Below, one piece after another: positions 8,593 to 18,887 of a stretch of 64,000 bases of DNA. This DNA comes from JANMJD01 sp963847945 (GTDB lineage: Bacteria > Actinomycetota > Acidimicrobiia > Acidimicrobiales > Ilumatobacteraceae). The notes below the pieces were generated by a model. It saw only the letters and a program-made list of their open reading frames with translations. It was not told the origin of the DNA and did not search any database. The translations under genes and the position numbers were made by a program. The stretch spans positions 310,001 through 374,000 of the forward strand of contig CAWKBX010000020.1 in the NCBI GenBank assembly GCA_963847945.1. The letters run 5' to 3'. The stretch's first letter is position 1; each line of letters begins with the position of its first letter.

Positions 8593-9995
8593 GACCGGGA
8601 CCCGACGCTCACGGGCGTGTCTCGGGACGCGTCGCCGACCCACTTGCTGAGCAGGTCGTGCAGCCAGCGGATCTTCGACTCCTGGTAGTTGGAGAAGGTG
8701 GCGCCCGGCTTGCGGGTGGTCTCCAGGCCCTTCTGCACCTTGGCCATGTTGAAGACGTCCTGCTCGAACACCTTTGCGAGCATGCCCAACTCGGGCGCCG
8801 TGGCCCACGGATCGTCGACGCCGAGCCGGCGTTCCTTCGCGGGCGGCGGGCGCTCGCCCTTGAACGGCGACAGGAAGAAGCACTCCATGATCGCCGAGCG
8901 GTGGTCGTCGCCGTTCGGGCGGAAGCGGTAGACGATGCGGTTGAACGCCCCCCACGGATGGAAGTTGGGGAAGACCGTGTAGTCGATCGAGTCCATCATC
9001 TCCGAGTCGCTCATCTGATCGACTTGGTCGCCCGCGACGGCCCGCCAACGCTCACGCGACATGTCGGCGAGCACGGCTCGCGCCGTCTGCCCGTCGGTGA
9101 GCGTGACGGGCGCATCCTGATCGACGCGAACGTCGAGCATGCCGCGCAGCATGTCCTGCTCGGAGACGCGGGTAGCCGAGCAGCGGGCTCGGCGTGCCGC
9201 CCGGTGTGATGACACGGGAGCAGTGGTCCCACACGTCGACCTGGCTGTTGACATCGCCCAGATACGACAGGATCTGCGGGTGGGTCGCGTTGACGTGGTA
9301 CGCCTCGCAGAAGGCCTCCTGCGCGATCTTCCAGTTGGCGTTGATGACCCGTGAGACGTGCGCCTCGACGAACCGATTGCCGAGATCCCACACCTCGAAC
9401 TGACCCACGATCTCGCCGAGGTGCTCCGACAGCGGCGACGCATTCGGATCCGGGTTGATGAAGACGAACCCAGCCCACGTGCCGACGCTGCACTCGGGCA
9501 GGGTGAAGTCGTCGGGGCGCTGGTCGACATGCGGGAAGTCCCACGCTGCTGGAACGTCGCTGAGCGCGCCGTCCAGCCGCCAGGCGAACCCGTGGAACGA
9601 GCAGCGCAGCTCGCTGCAGTGGCCGTCGTACTCCTTGAGCTGGCGGCCGCGGTGCAAGCAAGCGTTCGGGTACGCCTTGATCGAATCGTCGGGTTGGCGC
9701 ACGATCAGGAACGACAGCTCGGCGATGTCGTAGACGATGTAGTCGCCGGGGAGGGGATGTGCTCCTCGCGGCATGCGAACTGCCACACGCGCGACCACAG
9801 CTGCTCGACTCGCGGCGGTGCCACTCGCGAGCGATGTATCGCTCGGTCGGTACGTCGGCGCTCCCGAGGTAGCGAGGCGACTGGAGCCGCAGCACATCGG
9901 GGACAGGGTGGGTGTCGGCGTCGAGCAGGTCCTGGTAAGTGACGCCTGGTGGAGCGCGCTCCGGACTCGGCTGCCGACTGTACGGTCGCGGTCAT
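8589..9995 (-). CDS. Rieske non-haem iron oxygenase, alpha subunit
   Basis: About 468 residues, the length of ring-hydroxylating dioxygenase large subunits. The Rieske [2Fe-2S] motif is visible as C-x-H in NACLHRGRQLKEYDGH and C-x2-H in LRCSFHGFAWRL. The catalytic-domain start shows NWKIAQEAFCEAYHVNATHP with the bridging residues and iron-ligand histidines. The C-terminal part has IDYTVFPNFHPWGAFNRIVY and FFLSPFKGERPP. Frame breaks occur near 9945, 9770 and 9165. The N-terminus reads MTATVQSAAESGARST. No reductase or ferredoxin gene is adjacent, so electrons must come from elsewhere. The 71-residue gene follows with a four-base overlap. Confidence 0.82.
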
Positions 9996-10234
9996 CCGCC
10001 CATTATTGATCACGCGGTGACTTTCCGCCAGTTCCTCCGCGAGGTGCTGCCGGTGCAAACCGGAACGATCAGCCGAAGGAGGCGTCCGCCCTCATGGATG
10101 CATCGGCGATCGTGATGGCGCCTTCAACGGCGAGCAGGCTCATGAGAGTCTTCAGTCGGCGTCATCGGTGGGAGTCGGCCTTGGCAAGTATGGCAACGTA
10201 CCGAGTCAGAAACCGGAGCTGGACAAGATGCTCC

Positions 10235-10310
10235 ATGCACGCTGCGCTGATCACAGGCAAGGAGGCGATGGAGCTCCGTGAGTTCCCGAACCCGACGGCA
10301 ATCGATGAAC
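10235..10310 (+). pseudogene. Zinc alcohol dehydrogenase N-terminal remnant
   Basis: MHAALITGKEAMELREFPNP is the typical N-terminus of medium-chain zinc-dependent alcohol dehydrogenases (M-R-A-A-x-x-T-G-K...L-R-E-x-P-x-P). The match ends after about 25 residues and no GHExxG or CxxC zinc region follows. The rest of the 355 bases between the Rieske oxygenase start and the SDR holds nothing I can assign, apart from a minus-strand string reading SLLAVEGAITIADASM that may be another short remnant. Confidence 0.45.
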
Positions 10311-10350
10311 GGCAATTCGAGACGAACATCCGCACGACAAGGAGCAACCG

Positions 10351-11119
10351 ATGGGTATCGCGCACGATCTGTACGACATGACCGGCAAGACGGCGGTGGT
10401 CACTGGCGCGGGGCGCGGCATCGGTGAGGGCATCGCAACGGTGCTGGCCGACGCCGGCGCGGCTGTGGTGTGCGCAGCCCGGCGCACCGACGAGATCGAA
10501 CGCGTGGTGGCTGAGATTCGTGCGGCGGGTGGCCAGCGCGATCGCAGTGACCACCGACGTCACCGACAACGCCGCTGTCGCTGCGCTCGCACAGGCAGCA
10601 ATCGACGAGTTCGGGTCAATCGACACCTGGGTGAACAACGCGGGCGGCTCGCCGATCCGCACCCCGCTCACCGCGCTCGACCCCGGCGAGTGGCAGGACA
10701 CGATGGATCTGAATCTGACGGCCGTGTATCAGTGCACGCTCGCCGCAGTGCCGCACATGATGGTCGGCAACCGTGGCGGATCGATCATCAACATCACGTC
10801 GATGGCATCCTTTGTCGGCACGCCGGGCAGCGGCCACTACGCGGCGGCGAAACGAGCGGTGAACTCTCTGACCGAGACGTTCGCACTCGAGCTGGCGCCA
10901 TTCATCCGCGTCAACGGCATTGCACCAGGCGCGGTGCCGACCGAGATCATGATGAAGGCGCTCGGTGTGAACGAGGAGACGGTGCAGCGGTACGCGACCA
11001 AGATCCCGCTCGGCAGGCTCGGAACTCCCACGGACCTCGGCGCCGTAGCACTCTTCCTTGCCTCTGATGCATCTGCATGGATCACCGGCCAGACGCTTGC
11101 CGTCGCCGGCGGCCGCTGA
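10351..11119 (+). CDS. Short-chain dehydrogenase/reductase (SDR)
   Basis: 256 residues of a classical SDR. It shows the Rossmann motif TGAGRGIGEG, the NNAGG structural motif, the catalytic serine in INITSMASF, Tyr-x3-Lys in HYAAAKRAV, the PGAVPTEI turn and a C-terminal DLGAVALFLASDASAWITGQ. A frame break near 10535 separates the second beta-strand region (AEIRAAGGQ) from VTTDVTDNAAVAALAQAA. The ATG has AAGGAG upstream. The substrate is unknown. A short GC hairpin follows the stop. Confidence 0.88.
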
Positions 11120-11135
11120 GCCGGACGAATCCGGC
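11120..11135 (+). terminator. Possible hairpin after the SDR gene
   Basis: A perfect six-base-pair stem, GCCGGA-CGAA-TCCGGC, starts at the last base of the SDR stop codon. No T-run follows, so it is a weak terminator candidate. The opposing molybdopterin oxidoreductase gene ends about 100 bases further on. Confidence 0.35.
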
Positions 11136-11236
11136 GCTCGCGTCGGTTGAAAATGACCTGGTTAGGCACCCAGGTGCGCACGACTGCTGGCGTTCGTCGA
11201 TGCGGGCCATCATGCCTTCGTGCTCATCGTTGATGC

Positions 11237-13363
11237 CTACGATTCTGCCTTCTTGACTGCGACAGGGATCGCGCTGGACACGACCATGCCCGTCACCGGG
11301 TCGTGGCCGATGTCGACCGAGACGAGACGGCTGGTGGGCGAACCGATGTCGCGAACCTTTTCATCGGTGAGCGAGCGGCCGCCCCACGAATGCGCCATTG
11401 AGATGACCCCTCGTTTCACGTCGTCAGCGCTTTCGACGACGCCGTGGAGGACGGCCCGCGGCGAGCTGATCTCGATGATGTCGCCGTCGCTGAGGCCGAG
11501 ATCGCGGAGGTCGAACGGGTTCATGTAGGCCGGATTGGTGGTGCCCTTGCGGGCGAGCCCAGGCAGCTCGGTGCCGGTGCTGTTGAGCACGTGCTTGAGC
11601 CGGCGGCTGACGAGACGGTAGGGGTAGGCCGACATGTCACTGCCTGCGAAACTTGAAGTGGTCTCGGCAAGCACCTCGGCGAGCTCGGCCATCAGATCGT
11701 CGGGGGCCGGCGTGAACCGCGCAGTGGCCCCTTCCTCGGCGGGCTTCGTGACGAGCTTGAGATGCATGTGCACCTGCCGCTTGTTGGCACGCACCTCGTC
11801 GAGCGGCATGCGCGAGCCTGCGTAGCTGCGGTCGATGATCTCGTCGGTGTTCGGCCGCACCGTCATGTCTGGTGAGCCGCCCGGGTACGGCAATTCGCTG
11901 CCGAGCCGCGAAGCCAGCTCCCAGAACACCTCCCACTCGTTGAGCACGTCGCCGTCGCGTTCGACCACGGGTTCGGTGTAGTTGGTGTAGGGCGCGCGGA
12001 ACCAGCGGTCCATCAGGTGCGGCACGTCGGCACGTTCCAGCGACAGCGTCGGGGCGATCACATAGTCGGCGAACTCCGCCGTTGGGGTCATGCGGTGGTC
12101 GATGACGACGAGCAGTTCGAGGTCCTCGAGCGCACGCAGCGTGAGCTCGTGATCCGGGAAGGCGACCGCTGGGTTGCCGCCGCTGACGATCAGGGCTCTG
12201 ATGCGGCCCTCGCCGGGCATGAGGATCTCCTCGGCGAGCGTGGCGGTGGGCATCTCTCCGCGGTAGCCGCGCAGGTTGCGGAACCGCGCCGGCGGGCCCT
12301 TGGCGGGCTCTCGTGGCAGGGTGACCTGCGCTCGGTGCGGGGCCTCGGGATAGAGCAGCAGGCCGTTCTCGATCAGATCGCCCTCGCGGTTGACGCGGCC
12401 GAGGATGGTGTTGAGCACGACGACCATGTGCTCGGACAGGCTTGAGTGCGCGGCCATGTTGGGCCCGGTACCGGTGCCCGCGGTGCCTCGGGGGCCGGCG
12501 GCGAACATCCGCGTCGCCGCGAGGATGTCGTCGGCCGCCAGCTCGCAGCGCTCGGCGACGAGATCGAGCGTGAACCCGTCGACGGCTGCATGCAGCTCGC
12601 CCATCTGGCTCATCCACCGCTCGCAGAACTCGTGATCCTGCAGGCCCTCCTCGAGCACGATGCGGATCATCCCGGCCATCAGGGTGGCGTCCTGGCCGGG
12701 ACGGATCTGCAGGTGGATGTCGGCGAAGCCGGCCAGCTCGGTACGCCGCGGATCGACGACGATCAGCTTCATCCCCTCGGCCTTGCGGCGGCGCATGACC
12801 ACGAACGGGTTCGTACCCTGCAATCCGCCGATCGGGGCATATGACGAGACCATCGAGTTGTACCCGATCGCCATGTGCACATCGGCGTCGGTGAAGCTCT
12901 GGTAGCCGGCTTCCCAGCCACCGAGCCGAAACCCTGCCAGACCCTTTGCCGGCTGGTCGATGGTCACCGATGTGTAGAACGACGTCGAGCCGACGCCTTC
13001 ATGGAACGCACGTGCCGAGGACACGGCCACCGAGTTCTGGTAACCGCCTGTTCCTGTGTAGGAGGCGACGGCGCGTGGGCCGTAGGTGTCGATGATGCGG
13101 CGCAGCTCGCTGGCGATCTGGTCGAGCGCCTCGCTGCTGGTGACCTCCTCGAAGGTGCCGTCGGGCCGGCGCCGGAGCGGTGCCCGCAAACGGTTCGGGT
13201 CGGCCATCTGATCGGGCAGCTGGCGGCCCTTGATGCACGTGTAGCCCTCGAACAGCGGGTCGTCCATCACCCCACGAACGGCGACCACACGGTTGTCATG
13301 CACGTCGACCTCCAGAGGGCAACTTGCGTGGCACACACGACAGAACGACGTGGTTGTCTGCAT
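11237..13363 (-). CDS. Molybdopterin (bis-MGD) oxidoreductase
   Basis: 708 residues in an intact frame. The N-terminal 4Fe-4S motif is C8-x2-C11-x3-C15...C43. MopB blocks follow: KLIVVDPRRTELAGFADIHL, the GxNPAVAFPDHELT region, and the C-terminal MGD-binding domain YRLVSRRLKHVLNSTGTELP to AYMNPFDLRDLGLSDGDIIE. At the position usually held by the Mo-ligating Cys or Sec, the sequence reads TIDQPAKG, so Asp136 may be the ligand. No Tat motif is seen, so it is probably cytoplasmic. It stands alone without electron-transfer subunits. The start has GAGGAGG five bases upstream. The physiological reaction is unknown. Confidence 0.88.
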   Translation of the reverse strand: MQTTTSFCRVCHASCPLEVDVHDNRVVAVRGVMDDPLFEGYTCIKGRQLPDQMADPNRLRAPLRRRPDGTFEEVTSSEALDQIASELRRIIDTYGPRAVASYTGTGGYQNSVAVSSARAFHEGVGSTSFYTSVTIDQPAKGLAGFRLGGWEAGYQSFTDADVHMAIGYNSMVSSYAPIGGLQGTNPFVVMRRRKAEGMKLIVVDPRRTELAGFADIHLQIRPGQDATLMAGMIRIVLEEGLQDHEFCERWMSQMGELHAAVDGFTLDLVAERCELAADDILAATRMFAAGPRGTAGTGTGPNMAAHSSLSEHMVVVLNTILGRVNREGDLIENGLLLYPEAPHRAQVTLPREPAKGPPARFRNLRGYRGEMPTATLAEEILMPGEGRIRALIVSGGNPAVAFPDHELTLRALEDLELLVVIDHRMTPTAEFADYVIAPTLSLERADVPHLMDRWFRAPYTNYTEPVVERDGDVLNEWEVFWELASRLGSELPYPGGSPDMTVRPNTDEIIDRSYAGSRMPLDEVRANKRQVHMHLKLVTKPAEEGATARFTPAPDDLMAELAEVLAETTSSFAGSDMSAYPYRLVSRRLKHVLNSTGTELPGLARKGTTNPAYMNPFDLRDLGLSDGDIIEISSPRAVLHGVVESADDVKRGVISMAHSWGGRSLTDEKVRDIGSPTSRLVSVDIGHDPVTGMVVSSAIPVAVKKAES

Positions 13364-13393
13364 TCAGCCTCCTCGGAGTTTTCGTACGTCCGT

Positions 13394-13415
13394 AAACTAT
13401 CTCGTCGGCTAGTTT
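13394..13415. promoter_or_regulatory. Inverted repeat in divergent promoter region
   Basis: AAACTA-N10-TAGTTT lies between the molybdopterin oxidoreductase (minus) and the P450 (plus). Six-base arms and a ten-base spacer fit a dimeric HTH regulator site. No regulator gene is adjacent, so this is only a candidate. Confidence 0.4.
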
Positions 13416-13485
13416 CGCTGCGCAGCAAACCGCCTCGGCTTGCCGCACTCACTTATCGGGGGTCGAACATGCAGAGCCGAGACCT

Positions 13486-14140
13486 GTGAGCAGCGACCTG
13501 TCCACCTTCAACCCGTTCGACCCGGCGACACTGCAGTGCCCGTTCCCGCACTACGCACAGATGCGTGGCGAGCAGCCCGTGATGTTGATCGAGTCGCTCG
13601 GCATGTATCTGGTGACTCGTCACGACCTGGTGCTCGACATCCTGCGCGACCCCGTGACCTACTCCTCGATGTTCGGTGGCGCCGGCATGCCCGTGCCGTC
13701 GGACGAGCGGGCCAAGATGGCCGCAGTGATCGCCGACGGGTTTCCGCGCGTCCCGACGATGCTCACCGCCGACATGCCCGACCACACGCGCTACCGGCGG
13801 CTGGTGTCGAAGGCGTTCACGCCGAAGGTGATCGCCGAGCTGGAACCGGTGATTCGTGTTCGCATCGGCCAACCGTGACGAGGCGCTGTTCCCGAAGGGC
13901 GACACTTTCGACCCGGATCGTGCCGGCCTGCGCGACCACCTCGCGTTCGGCAAGGGCATCCACTTCTGCCTCGGCGCGGCCCTGTCGCGGCTGGAGGGCA
14001 AGGTGGCGCTCGAAGAACTGGCCCGGCGACTCGACAGCTTCACGCTGGCGCCGTCAAACAGCTTCGAGTACTTTCCCAGCTTCCTGCTGCGCGGCCTCAC
14101 CCGGCTCGATGTCGACGTCGTGGCGGCGGTGGCAGTCTGA
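13486..14140 (+). pseudogene. Cytochrome P450 with the central part deleted
   Basis: The first about 125 residues are a normal actinobacterial P450 N-terminus (FDPATLQCPFPHYAQMRGEQ, TADMPDHTRYRRLVSKAFTP, ending ELEPVIRV). The sequence then jumps, with a frame change near 13858, to FASANRDEALFPKGDTFDPD and the haem-binding loop LAFGKGIHFCLGAALSRLEG. Missing are the I-helix with its oxygen-activating Thr, the ExxR motif and about 170 residues in all. The downstream SDR start overlaps the stop (TGATG), so the 3' end is still in its operon context. It cannot fold as an active P450 unless the gap is an assembly error. Confidence 0.8.
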
Positions 14141-14954
14141 TGGCTGAGACTCGCCTGAGCGGGAAGGTCGCCGTGGTCACCGGGTCGAGTCGCGGCATCG
14201 GCCGCGGGACGGCGATCGCGTTGGCCGAGCAGGGCGCCACGGTGTACGTCACCGGCCGCAGTGCGGGTGCCGGCGAGCTCACCATCGACCGCACTGCCGC
14301 GCTGGTCGACGACGCCGGCGGCCGCGGCATCGCGGTGCAGACCGACCACGGCGACGACGCGCAGATCGCTGCGCTGTTCGAACGCGTGCACGCCGACGAG
14401 GGCCGGCTCGACATCCTGGTGAACAACGTCTACAAGATCCCCGACCCGCCCGCATGGGGTGGCGGCTTCTGGGATCATCCGCTGTCGATCTGGGACGACC
14501 AAGTCGGTATTGGGCTGCGCGCGCACTACGTCGCCAGCTGGTACGCGGCGCCACTGCTGTTCGCAGCCGGTCCCGGCGGGTTCATCTGCAACGTCTCGTC
14601 ACCCGGCGGGCAGAGCTATCACTTCAGCTCGTCATACGGCGCGGGCAAGGCCGGGCTCGACCGGCTCGGTGCCGACATGGCGATCGAGTTGGCGCCGAAG
14701 GGCATCGCCTGCGTGACGCTCTACCCAGGCAGTGTCTCGACCGAGTTCATCGTCGAGGCGCGAGGCACCAGCGCCGCCGAGATGACCAGCGCGCAGACGC
14801 CGCTGGCCGTCGGCCGCAGCATCGCTGCCCTCGCCACCGCCTCCGACCTCATGCAGCGCTCGGGCTCGATCCAGTGGGTCGAGGATCTCGGGCACGAGTT
14901 CGGTTTCGTCGACGAGTTCGGCGTTCGCCCGCCCCCTACGCCAAGCGGCTCTGA
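14140..14954 (+). CDS. SDR family oxidoreductase
   Basis: About 271 residues. The Rossmann motif is TGSSRGIGRG, followed by VYVTGRSAGAGELTIDRTAA and LDILVNNVYKIPDPP. The catalytic region reads ICNVSSPGGQSYHFSSSYGA and GKAGLDRLGADMAIELAPKG, with a Tyr-x3-Lys arrangement in SYGAGKAG. This matches the DHRS1-like SDR subgroup with a WGGGFW insert. A frame break near 14935 affects only the last residues, so the true end is RPPPYAKRL. The start overlaps the P450 stop by one base. Confidence 0.85.
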
Positions 14955-14961
14955 CGCCGAG

Positions 14962-15490
14962 TCAGTACTCGCGGTCGGCGAGCGAGGTGCCGTCGGCCGG
15001 CGCGGCGAGCGCGAAGCCGGTGGTACGGCGATAGCTCTCGCGAACGGATCGGTGGTGATTCGTTCCCAGGCGACTCGAAGGTTGGCGGGAGCGGATCTGG
15101 CGATGACTTCCCAACCGTCAACGGCAAAGTTTGTGGCGTAGCGGATGTCCCAGCCGTCCTTGGCTGGTCGATGAGCTGACGGCGAGCAGCCCTCCGTAGC
15201 AGTCACGCTCGCGCGTGCCAACTCCAGGCCGTCAGCGGTGCCAACTCGAGCAGCGTCACGATCGTCGCCGGCATCGTGACTGCGGGGTACAGCCGCAGGA
15301 TCAGCGCCCAGCCGAGTAGGCACTGGACGAGCGCTCAGCCGCCGATGACGTATCTCCACGCCCGGTACGGCAGGAGCTGGAGCCGGTCCATGTGGAGGTA
15401 GAACGGCGTGGGCGACAGCGCCTTCATCACGCCGGTACCGAGCAGCACGAAGCCGACGAGGCAGGAACAGAGCACCGACACGGCGCTCAC
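14962..15490 (-). pseudogene. MauE/DoxX-like membrane protein, decayed
   Basis: From a GTG start the frame reads CLVGFVLLGTGVMKALSPTP, then FYLHMDRLQLLPYRAWRYVI and, after an in-frame TGA, ALVQCLLGWALILRLYPAVT and LLELAPLTAWSWHARA. It ends near CYGGLLAVS in a shifted frame. Four hydrophobic segments plus a terminal Cys-Tyr-Gly-Gly are typical of MauE/DoxX-like quinone or thiol-redox membrane proteins. The TGA stands where the family has Trp (TGG). The last part (DIRYATNFAVDGWEVIARSA to PADGTSLADREY) is in yet another frame and may belong to a different protein. The EF-hand gene lies just upstream on the same strand. Confidence 0.5.
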
Positions 15491-15541
15491 TGCCGCCCCC
15501 CGCAGAGCAATGGTCCTCGGTGCGCCGTGAAGGCAGCCGCC

Positions 15542-16084
15542 TCACAACCGGCCCATCATCCGATTGCCGGGGGCGGCGGGGTCGTCGCTGCGGAAGAACT
15601 CGGCGAACGCCCGCTCCATCGCCGCGGTCGACAGCAGTCCGTCGACGACGTCGAGTTCGGCGAACGCGGCGCGGGCTTCGCCGTCGTCGATCCCGTAGGA
15701 GGAAAGGATCGCCGCGTACTCCTCGGCATCGAGGCTGCCCTTGCCGGTTCGGTCTCCGGTCGAGATGATGAACGAGGCGTATCCCATCAGCAGCCGCTGG
15801 AATGCCTCGTCGTCGTCGGTCAACCGGGCGTAGGCGGCGACGAACTCCTCGACCGAGACGCGGTCGTCGCCGTCGTGATCGGCAATCGTGCGGACGAAGT
15901 CCCACAGCGCCATCGTCTCGGCGTGGATCGTGAGGTACTTCGCCGAGGTCGCAGCGAGGTCGAAGGCCGCACCCAGCCGTTGACCGAACGTCTCGTAATC
16001 GCCGCGCTCGAGCACGCCATCGCGGTCGAGGTCGAAGCACTGGAACAGGTAGGTGAACTTGCGTCGGCGGAGCTCGCTGAGCAT
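15542..16084 (-). CDS. EF-hand calcium-binding protein
   Basis: 180 residues with calmodulin-like calcium loops: DLDRDGVLERGDY (loop 1), DHDGDDRVSVEEF (loop 2) and DRTGKGSLDAEEY (loop 3), plus a degenerate fourth near LDVVDGLLSTAAM. This is the calerythrin/CabA/sarcoplasmic calcium-binding type found in actinobacteria, a cytoplasmic calcium buffer or sensor. The ATG has GAGGAG eight bases upstream. The frame is intact. It lies between the AAA/TPR regulator upstream and the decayed membrane protein downstream, all on minus. Confidence 0.92.
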   Translation of the reverse strand: MLSELRRRKFTYLFQCFDLDRDGVLERGDYETFGQRLGAAFDLAATSAKYLTIHAETMALWDFVRTIADHDGDDRVSVEEFVAAYARLTDDDEAFQRLLMGYASFIISTGDRTGKGSLDAEEYAAILSSYGIDDGEARAAFAELDVVDGLLSTAAMERAFAEFFRSDDPAAPGNRMMGRL

Positions 16085-16117
16085 CGGTGGCACTCCTCGT
16101 GATGGCCCGTCATCGGG

Positions 16118-18849
16118 TTAGTGCGGCGTAGTTGAGGGTCGGTCAAGGAGGCCTGCGGCGACGTCGCTTTCGGCGGCGAGCCGGAGAAGGTTGCGGTGCG
16201 CAGCGACGGCATCGAGGAACGAGGCCCGCGCGGCTGGGTCGTCGATCGAGTCGGCTCGGGCGCGAAGCTGCCGGGCGCCTGCGGCGACGATCTCACCGGC
16301 CGGTGCCGGCTCGCCGACGGCGGCGAGGATCTCGGCACAGGTGAGGTACATGGTCGCCGGCTGATCCGTACCGATCCCACCGTTCGCCGAGAGGTATGCC
16401 CACACCTCGTCTGCGGCGGTGCGGGCCGAGCCGAACTGCCCGAGTCGCAGTGCGCACCGGCCGGCACCGGCGCGCGACTCGGCTGCCAGCCCGAGCGCCC
16501 CGGCGGCTGTGAACGCTGTCCCGGCTGCGGCGTAGTGCGTCGCCGCTTCGTCCCACCTCCCATCGGCGTCGAGCACATGCCCGAGGTACATCCGTCCCCC
16601 AGCCGCGCCGAACGCGTCGCCGATCTCATCGAGCTCGGCGAGCGAGTGGCGGGCAAGATGCTCGGCCTGCGGGAGATCGCCGAGCAGCAGCGTGACGAGC
16701 GCAAGGTTCTGCTCGCCGTAACCGAGTGCGCGCCGGTAGCCGGAGGCGAGCGAGTGGGCGCAGGCCTCCTCCAACGCGACCCTCGCCAGCTCGTACTGCC
16801 CGAGCGCAAGGTGGTTGAGTCCGAGATTGCTCGCCGGTACCGCCCGGGCGTGGCGTGGCAGCCGGTTGGCCTCGGCGACGGTCTGCTCCGCCAGCTCCAG
16901 GCTGCGGGCGATCTCGCCCGCCTCGAAGTGGAACACCCACGCCCGGCGAAGCACCGCCTGACGGGTCGTGGGGTCGTCGGTGTGCTCCAGCGCCGCCAGC
17001 GCGCCGCGTACCGCCTCGCGGCCGGCCTCGACGTCCCCGGTGCGGATGCAGGCCTGGGCGAGCAACCCGAGGCAGTCGGCCAGCAAGGCGTGGTCCCCTG
17101 CAGCGCGGGCGTGGGCGATCGCCCGGTCGGCGGTCCGCCGGCTGGTCAGCTGGTCACCGAGGTCCGACCAGTAGTTCGCCTGCCGCGACGTGAGCAGTGG
17201 CGAGCCCCAACTCGTCGCCGCTGCACTCGGCGAGCCTGAGCAGCGCGGCGAGGTCGTTGCGTCGCGCATCGACGTCGCCGAGCAACCGCACCGCCTCCGC
17301 GCGGGCGGTGAGGATCCGCCGCCGGAGGTCTCCATCGTCGTCGGCAGCGAGCTCCAACGCCCGGGTCAACATCCGACGCGCGTCGTCGGGAGCGCCCTGG
17401 CCGATCGCCCGCTCCCCGGCCCGAAGGTAGTTGGCGACCGCTTCGTCCGGACGGTGGGCCTCGTCGTAGTGCCAGGCGAGCGTCCCGGCGAGCTCGTGGG
17501 CGCGCTCACCGTGGAACTCGCCCAGCCGGCGGGCGATCTCCCCGTGGAGGAGTCGCCGCTGGGCATTGCCGAGGTCGTCGTACAGGTAGCGCTGGAACAG
17601 CGCGTGGCTGAACTGGTAGACGGCCAGCGTCCCGTTGGGGACCGAAAGCTCGCCGCGCTCGTGGACCAACCGGTGGGCTCGGTCGAGCTGGCGGTCGAGG
17701 GTGCGCAGGACGCCCAGCATCGGTCGTCCGAGCAGCGCACCGACCACCTCGGCGGTGAAGCTGATGCCCTCCACGCTGGCGACGTCGAGCATCTCCCGCT
17801 GCGGCTCGTCGAGGCGGGCGATCCGTTCCTCGATCACTCCCTCGACGCGTGCCGGGAGCAACGCCCAGTCGAGCGCCGCGGCGACCCACCGGCCGGCGAC
17901 GTCCTTCACGAGATGGCCTCGTTCCTGCATCGTCCGCAGCAGCTCGACGGTGAACAGTGGATGGCCGTCGGTGCGGGCGAAAAGCTGCTGGCGGAAGTCC
18001 TCGTCGAGCTCGTTCGGCTCGGTGTCGAGGTAGCGCGTCGACGAAGGCTCGGCGCTCCGCCGATGAGACGGCGGCAAGATTGATCGTGACGTCACCGGAG
18101 TAGCGCTTGATCTCCCCGAGCACCTTCTCCAGCGAGTTGCGCCCGCCGGCGCTCCACAGCGCCAGCTCGTCCGGTCGGTAGGTGCTCACGAGCAGCACCC
18201 GCGAAGCCTCCAGCCGGCGAGAGAGGTGGAACAGCAGGCCGACCGACGCATCGTCGGCCCACTGAAGGTCGTCGACAACCAGGACCAGGGGCCGTTCCTC
18301 GGCGAGCGAGCGGACGACATTGGAATACTGCTCGAACACCCGGTGCTGGTCGATCGTTGCCGACCCGCGGCCGCCATCGCCCTCCAGCAGCCGACCGAAC
18401 CAGCCGGTCTCCTCGACGACCGCTTGACCGAGCCGGGCGGCCAGAGCGGCACCGGGGATGATCGCGCCGATCAAGTCCGGCCCGAGTTCGAACAGCACCT
18501 TGGCGGAGCTGTCGAAAAACCGCCGGAGCCGACCGCGATCGTGATCACCACGACTCTCCTTCCCGACGCCCTCGTCGTCGAGCCCGACGAGCGCGGCAAG
18601 GAGCTCGCGGAAGGGCAAGAACGCGTCGCCGATCCCGCCCTGGCTGTTGCAGTTGCCGGTCGCCACCACGATCTCGTCGTCTGCGGCGCGCAGCTCGGCG
18701 GCAAACGCCTCGATCAGCGCCGTCTTACCGGTGCCGGCCTCTCCGGCGATGAACGCTATCCGCCCCCGACCGCCGACGGCCTCGGCGGCGAGCTCATGAA
18801 GACGGGACCGCTCTGCAACACGTCCGACGAAGCGAGGAGCGATCACCAC
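16118..18849 (-). CDS. Large AAA ATPase/TPR regulatory protein
   Basis: About 910 residues over three frames. The N-terminal NTPase has FVGRVAERSRLHELAAEA, Walker A GEAGTGKTALIEAFAAE and Walker B LVLVVDDLQWADDASVGLL. A middle region (FRQQLFARTDGHPLFTVELL, IEERIARLDEPQREMLDVAS) is typical of the LuxR/MalT and guanylate-cyclase-associated STAND ATPases. The C-terminal half is helical TPR-like repeat, for example LGLNHLALGQYELARVALEE. No LuxR HTH or cyclase domain is present, so it is an ATPase-repeat scaffold rather than a DNA-binding protein. Frame breaks lie near 18060 and 17195. The start (GTG) is uncertain by a few codons. Confidence 0.82.
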
Positions 18850-18887
18850 AGCATTCTTACGTATCACCGGAGGTACGGGTAGCAGCA

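Noticed and set aside
16196..17239. Plus-strand frame of 347 codons
   Set aside because: Antisense to the TPR half of the AAA regulator; no motif and poor start.
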